Source: an uncultured Acidobacteriota bacterium (lineage in GTDB: Bacteria; Acidobacteriota; Blastocatellia; RBC074). From it: 5,063 bases of DNA. Below the pieces are notes generated by a model. It was not told the origin of the DNA. It was given only the letters and a program-made list of their open reading frames with translations, and searched no databases. A program made the position numbers and the translations under genes. The stretch is taken from the NCBI GenBank assembly GCA_937967285.1, contig CALBSU010000274.1, forward strand, positions 1 to 5,063. The letters run 5' to 3'. Positions within the stretch are counted from its first letter, which is position 1. Each line of letters starts with the position of its first letter. Positions 1 to 5,063 of the stretch are shown here, in pieces.

Positions 1-2598
<2,598 letters not shown>

Positions 2599-2621
<23 letters not shown>

Positions 2622-3078
2622 GATGATCACTCTGTTTGAGCAGACAGGCTTTCAGCCCCAGCCATCCCGATATCCGGTGACGGTTTGAGGCGACCAGCCG
2701 ATATCCTGTGATTTCAAATAAAAGAAGAAACGGCAGTAAATAGATGAGCAGAACGACCAGCGTCCAGGGAAACCGGTGCCAGAGAAAGTAATTGACCGCG
2801 AAGGCCCCTGAGTGTGTCTTCCCTTGCGCAGTAATGATCTGCAGAGCCCTGGAACATTTGTCATAGTCGAGCCCGTACCTCGCCAGATCAGCCTCCGGGA
2901 ACGATTGATACGGCTCGATGACGAACCGGCGGCGCCCTCGCATATGACCGGCAGTTTCAGCAAAGTAACTGCAGATCCCGCAATCTCCGTCGAAAAGCAT
3001 GTAATCCGTTCCTGGTTCGATCATGAATCTACTTTGCCATGAACACGCCCGGCATTTCCAATCCTCAGAGCCTGACAT
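2599..3078 (-). CDS. DCC/DUF393 family thiol-disulfide oxidoreductase-like protein
   Basis: This frame encodes 159 residues. The diagnostic motif is DGDCGIC (30-36), the D-x-x-C-x-x-C signature of the DCC (DUF393) family, preceded by a short strand (YMLF). The rest follows the family pattern: a middle section CSRALQIITAQGKTHSG (75-91) that reads like the conserved strand-turn region, a hydrophobic stretch at about 105-121 that could be one membrane segment, then YRLVASNRHRISGWLG (126-141), resembling the conserved Y...A.NR tail. Family members are thioredoxin-like and presumed to do thiol-disulfide exchange, but few have a known substrate. Start choice: ATG at 3078 has GGAAG seven bases upstream and is preferred. 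ATG at 3024 (141 residues) fits the usual short distance to the DxxCxxC better but lacks a good ribosome site. The extra N-terminus contains a second C-x-x-C (C9, C12). The stop TAA (2599-2601) lies inside the next gene, so the two are probably co-transcribed and translationally coupled. The family assignment is good; the substrate is unknown. Confidence 0.85.
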
Positions 3079-3085
3079 CAACTAT

Positions 3086-3090
3086 CTTCC
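3086..3090 (-). promoter_or_regulatory. Ribosome binding site (GGAAG) supporting the DCC start at 3078
   Basis: The minus strand reads GGAAG at 3090-3086, seven bases before ATG at 3078-3076. This is the best Shine-Dalgarno match among the candidate starts. TTG at 3081 would be only four bases away, and the later ATG at 3024 has no comparable purine run upstream. The site favours the longer protein, though family length slightly favours the shorter one. Confidence 0.5.
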
Positions 3091-3120
3091 CGATGGAACG
3101 GTTGCGCAGGAGATACAGAA

Positions 3121-3216
3121 TTTCCCACAGTTTTCCCACAGAAGTCGGCCGCTTATACACAGGATATCAACACGAAACCGGTCGATACTCACAGTTTTTC
3201 CACAGCGTTTTCCACA
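3121..3216 (+). promoter_or_regulatory. Cluster of DnaA-box-like 9-mers
   Basis: Three 9-mers match the DnaA box consensus TTWTNCACA exactly: TTATACACA (3153-3161), TTTTCCACA (3196-3204) and TTTTCCACA (3208-3216). Two identical near-matches, TTTCCCACA (3121-3129 and 3132-3140), differ only at position 4. A weak candidate, ATACTCACA, lies at 3185-3193. All point the same way. Start-to-start distances among the five good sites are 11, 21, 43 and 12 bases, close to whole helical turns. The cluster lies between the peptidase terminator and the DCC start, in DNA with no credible gene. Established knowledge: such clusters occur at replication origins, at DnaA-titrating or nucleotide-exchange sites, and in DnaA-controlled promoters. 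I see no adjacent strongly AT-rich unwinding element and no dnaA or dnaN in the window, so the origin reading is only a possibility. On the minus strand, a -10-like TATAAG (3157-3152) overlaps the box at 3153, but no convincing -35 sits at normal spacing. Confidence 0.72.
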
Positions 3217-3253
3217 ACGCGCCATCGAAGCCGGCCATGCGTTGCCTGGGATT

Positions 3254-3282
3254 GAAAAGGGCCGGGACAATCTGCCCGGCCC
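3254..3282 (-). terminator. Rho-independent terminator of the M28 peptidase gene
   Basis: Read on the minus strand, an 8-bp perfect all-GC stem (arms 3282-3275 and 3266-3259, GGGCCGGG with CCCGGCCC) encloses an 8-base loop and is followed at once by TTTTC (3258-3254). It lies about 85 bases past the peptidase stop and before the DnaA-box cluster and DCC gene. It should therefore end peptidase transcription and separate the two units. The T-run is short (four), so termination may be incomplete. No T-run follows on the plus strand, so it should act in one direction only. Confidence 0.75.
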
Positions 3283-3324
3283 GCTCAAAGGGTCGATGAA
3301 TCGTTCGATGTGCGCCGGCCCTTT
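3256..3324. repeat. 10-bp inverted repeat that shares an arm with the terminator
   Basis: AAAGGGCCGG at 3256-3265 is an exact inverted copy of CCGGCCCTTT at 3315-3324, with 49 bases between them. The left arm is also the distal half of the terminator stem plus three bases of its T-run. In the minus-strand transcript the upstream copy could therefore pair with this sequence instead of the terminator's own arm. GC-rich arms this short can arise by chance. The remainder of 3283-3367, between the terminator and the peptidase stop, shows nothing else I recognise. Confidence 0.4.
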
Positions 3325-3367
3325 CGCCCCCCGAGTGTTCGATCGTTTGGCGGAGGCCGGAAGCGGT

Positions 3368-5059
3368 CTATTTCGCTCCACGGGGTTTACGCGGGAACTT
3401 CTCCTCCATGGTCGAGGCGTTGTAGAGAAACGCCGCCATGATCGTCGCGGCCTGTTTCATATCATCAGCCTGAATGCGGTCGAAGACGTCCATGTTCGAG
3501 TGGTGAGTGCGGGAGTCGTACTCGACCGGATCCTGAATGAACTGAAAGCCGGGCAGGCCGATTCCGTCAAAAGAGAGGTGATCGGTTCCGCCGGTGTTCG
3601 AGATGCTGAGCGTGGCGGCTCCGAGGTCCCTGAAAGGCATCAGCCAGTCGCGGAAGAGCGGGCGGGCGGCTTCGTTGCCCTGCATGTAGACTCCGCGGAT
3701 CTTGCCCGTCCCGTTGTCGAGGTTGAAATAGACCGAGAATTTATCGTAATCGGGTTTGGTGTTGATTTTGGCCGACGAGCCGCCTCCCATCATCGCCGTC
3801 ATCTCCGCCATCGGCGAACCGTCGGTGACCGGAGCGCCGAAATGCTCCTTGACGTAGGCGCGCGAACCGTAAATTCCCTGCTCCTCACCGCTCCAGAGTC
3901 CGACGCGGATGGTCCGGCGCGGCTGCAGATTGAGGGCCTTGAGGATTCTCACCGCTTCCATCGCGACTGCGCAGCCGGCGCCGTTGTCGGTCGCGCCGGT
4001 CCCGCTGTGCCAGGAATCGATGTGCGCTCCGACCATGACGATCTCGTCCTTTTTGTCGGTCCCGGGGATCTCGGCGATCGTGTTGTACGCCATCAAATCC
4101 TGATCATGAAACTGCACATCCAGATTGACTCGAACCTGCACCTTTTCGCCGGCTTCGAGCATGCGGACGAGGCGGTTGTGATGCTCCGGGATCAGGACGA
4201 GCTGCGGGATCGTTTTCGGAGCATCCTTGTCGTAGGCATTGACGCGGCCCATGAACAACTGCATGACTGCCTGCATGGGCGGAAGGTCGGGCTTGATCTC
4301 TCGCGGAACGTCCGCTGCTTCGGTAAACAACGTGCCGCCGCTGCCCGAACGCGATGGCGACAACATCATGGCCGCTCCCTCATTGACCAGAAAATTGAGC
4401 TTTTTGGCTTCGAGGACCGCGGCGTTGATGAACTCCATCATTCGCGGGTTGTTCATCTGAGCCATCGGGCTGCCGGCTCGATCCTTTGCCGGATCCTGAG
4501 CGTCGGCCAGGCGAAGCAGGTCTTTTTCGGTCATCCGGATGCCCGGCGCATCGAACATCGCCTTGACCTCGCGAATCGGAGCGGTGATGACGATCTTGCC
4601 TTTTAGCGTGCCTTTATACTTCTCGAGCGCCTTCTCGTCTTTTGCGTTGAGGTAGACAACATCCCCGACGATCGTCCCGTTGGTTCCGGGCGACCAGGCC
4701 TTGGGATAGGCGATGAGCGGGAACGTTTGCGGCGCGCTGACCTCAACCGCAAACGACTTGAGCGACCAGCCGCGACCGAACGGCCCCCACGGCTCGAGGT
4801 GCGCGTTCTCCAGCCCCCAGCCCTTCATCTTGTCGCGCGTCCATTCGTTTGCGCGCTTGAGACCCGGCGACGCGGTCAGGCGCGGCCCGATCACATCGGT
4901 CAGGTAACTGAGTATCTCCATGACCTGTGAACGGTTCATGCCTTCGTCCCTGATGCGGGCGACGGGATCGTTGGCATCCCTGGCCGGTTGCTGTGCGACG
5001 ACAAACGAAAAACTCGCTGCCAGTAGAAGGATTGCAAGGAACAAGTTTTTGCGAACCAT
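3368..5059 (-). CDS. Secreted M28-family zinc metallopeptidase (carboxypeptidase Q-like)
   Basis: This is a complete 563-residue frame. A Sec signal peptide opens it: basic start (VRKN), hydrophobic core at 6-21, likely cleavage after VVA (20-22), so the enzyme acts outside the cytoplasmic membrane. After an N-terminal helical part (33-90) comes a region at about 110-240 that fits a PA-like insert (for example GTLKGKIVITAP, 150-161), then the M28 catalytic core. The co-catalytic zinc set is visible: H346 and D348 (GAHIDSW), bridging D358 (ATDNGAG), E392-E393 (SGEEQGIYGSRAY; the first Glu as general base), D448 (FNLDNG), and H519 or H520 (THHSNMD). All expected residues are present, so it should be active, cleaving amino acids from peptide ends; exact specificity cannot be read. 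Start: only AAAA is visible upstream of the ATG, so its promoter and ribosome site lie outside the window. TAG at 3368-3370 ends it, and a terminator follows. It resembles the multi-copy secreted M28 peptidases of Acidobacteriota, which is an inference from memory. Confidence 0.94.
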   Translation of the reverse strand: MVRKNLFLAILLLAASFSFVVAQQPARDANDPVARIRDEGMNRSQVMEILSYLTDVIGPRLTASPGLKRANEWTRDKMKGWGLENAHLEPWGPFGRGWSLKSFAVEVSAPQTFPLIAYPKAWSPGTNGTIVGDVVYLNAKDEKALEKYKGTLKGKIVITAPIREVKAMFDAPGIRMTEKDLLRLADAQDPAKDRAGSPMAQMNNPRMMEFINAAVLEAKKLNFLVNEGAAMMLSPSRSGSGGTLFTEAADVPREIKPDLPPMQAVMQLFMGRVNAYDKDAPKTIPQLVLIPEHHNRLVRMLEAGEKVQVRVNLDVQFHDQDLMAYNTIAEIPGTDKKDEIVMVGAHIDSWHSGTGATDNGAGCAVAMEAVRILKALNLQPRRTIRVGLWSGEEQGIYGSRAYVKEHFGAPVTDGSPMAEMTAMMGGGSSAKINTKPDYDKFSVYFNLDNGTGKIRGVYMQGNEAARPLFRDWLMPFRDLGAATLSISNTGGTDHLSFDGIGLPGFQFIQDPVEYDSRTHHSNMDVFDRIQADDMKQAATIMAAFLYNASTMEEKFPRKPRGAK

Positions 5060-5063
5060 TTTT

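Noticed and set aside
2691..2745. AT-rich pocket as an unwinding element or horizontally acquired piece
   Set aside because: It lies inside the DCC gene and encodes the hydrophobic segment (Leu, Ile, Phe, Tyr codons), which explains the base composition.
3121..3216. Reading the cluster firmly as oriC
   Set aside because: No dnaA/dnaN neighbour, no clear AT-rich unwinding element or DnaA-trio run, and the genes on both sides point the same way. It is kept only as one hypothesis for the DnaA-box cluster.
3121..3217. CRISPR array or tandem repeat element
   Set aside because: The repeated units are only 9-10 bases, match the DnaA box and vary in spacing. There are no long identical repeats with unique spacers.
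3082..3381. Minus-strand 99-codon frame filling the intergenic region
   Set aside because: It would run through the terminator hairpin and all DnaA boxes, overlaps the peptidase end, has no domain, and its Cys/Gly/Lys repeats simply translate the repeated TGTGGAAAA boxes.
3023..4606. Plus-strand open frame of 527 codons opposite the peptidase
   Set aside because: It lies antisense to a gene with full catalytic motifs and a signal peptide. The translation is rich in Arg, His and Asp with no recognisable domain, as expected from the mirror of GC-biased codons.

Overview
The window holds three protein-coding genes, all on the minus strand, plus one intergenic region with clear non-coding structure. 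In transcription order (right to left): a complete secreted M28-family zinc peptidase (3368-5059); an intergenic region with an intrinsic terminator (3254-3282) and a cluster of DnaA-box-like 9-mers (3121-3216); a small DCC/DUF393 thiol-disulfide oxidoreductase-like gene (2599-3078); and, overlapping its end by 23 bases, a large protein that fuses an N-terminal GNAT acetyltransferase to an ADP-forming acyl-CoA synthetase (1-2621, running off the left edge).

The sequence is GC-rich, densely packed and strongly codon-biased. The bias leaves long empty open frames on the opposite strand of both large genes. The M28 peptidase, with its Sec signal peptide and a PA-like insert ahead of the catalytic core, resembles those carried in many copies by Acidobacteriota (Blastocatellia/Pyrinomonadales type). 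An acidobacterial chromosome is therefore my best guess, but it rests on remembered family resemblance and not on a search. Nothing suggests a phage, plasmid or insertion element.

The peptidase appears to be its own transcription unit, closed by the terminator. The DCC and acetyltransferase/synthetase genes look like a translationally coupled pair. The predicted roles are extracytoplasmic protein or peptide breakdown (peptidase), thiol redox chemistry at or near the membrane (DCC), and protein lysine acetylation and/or acyl-CoA to acid plus ATP conversion (fusion protein).

The most unexpected signal is the DnaA-box cluster. Five good 9-mers and one weak one lie in about 100 bases, all in the same orientation, at spacings near multiples of the helical repeat, directly upstream of the DCC gene. 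It could be part of a replication origin, a DnaA-titration or reactivation site, or a DnaA-controlled promoter. The window contains neither dnaA nor an obvious AT-rich unwinding element, so the choice cannot be made here.
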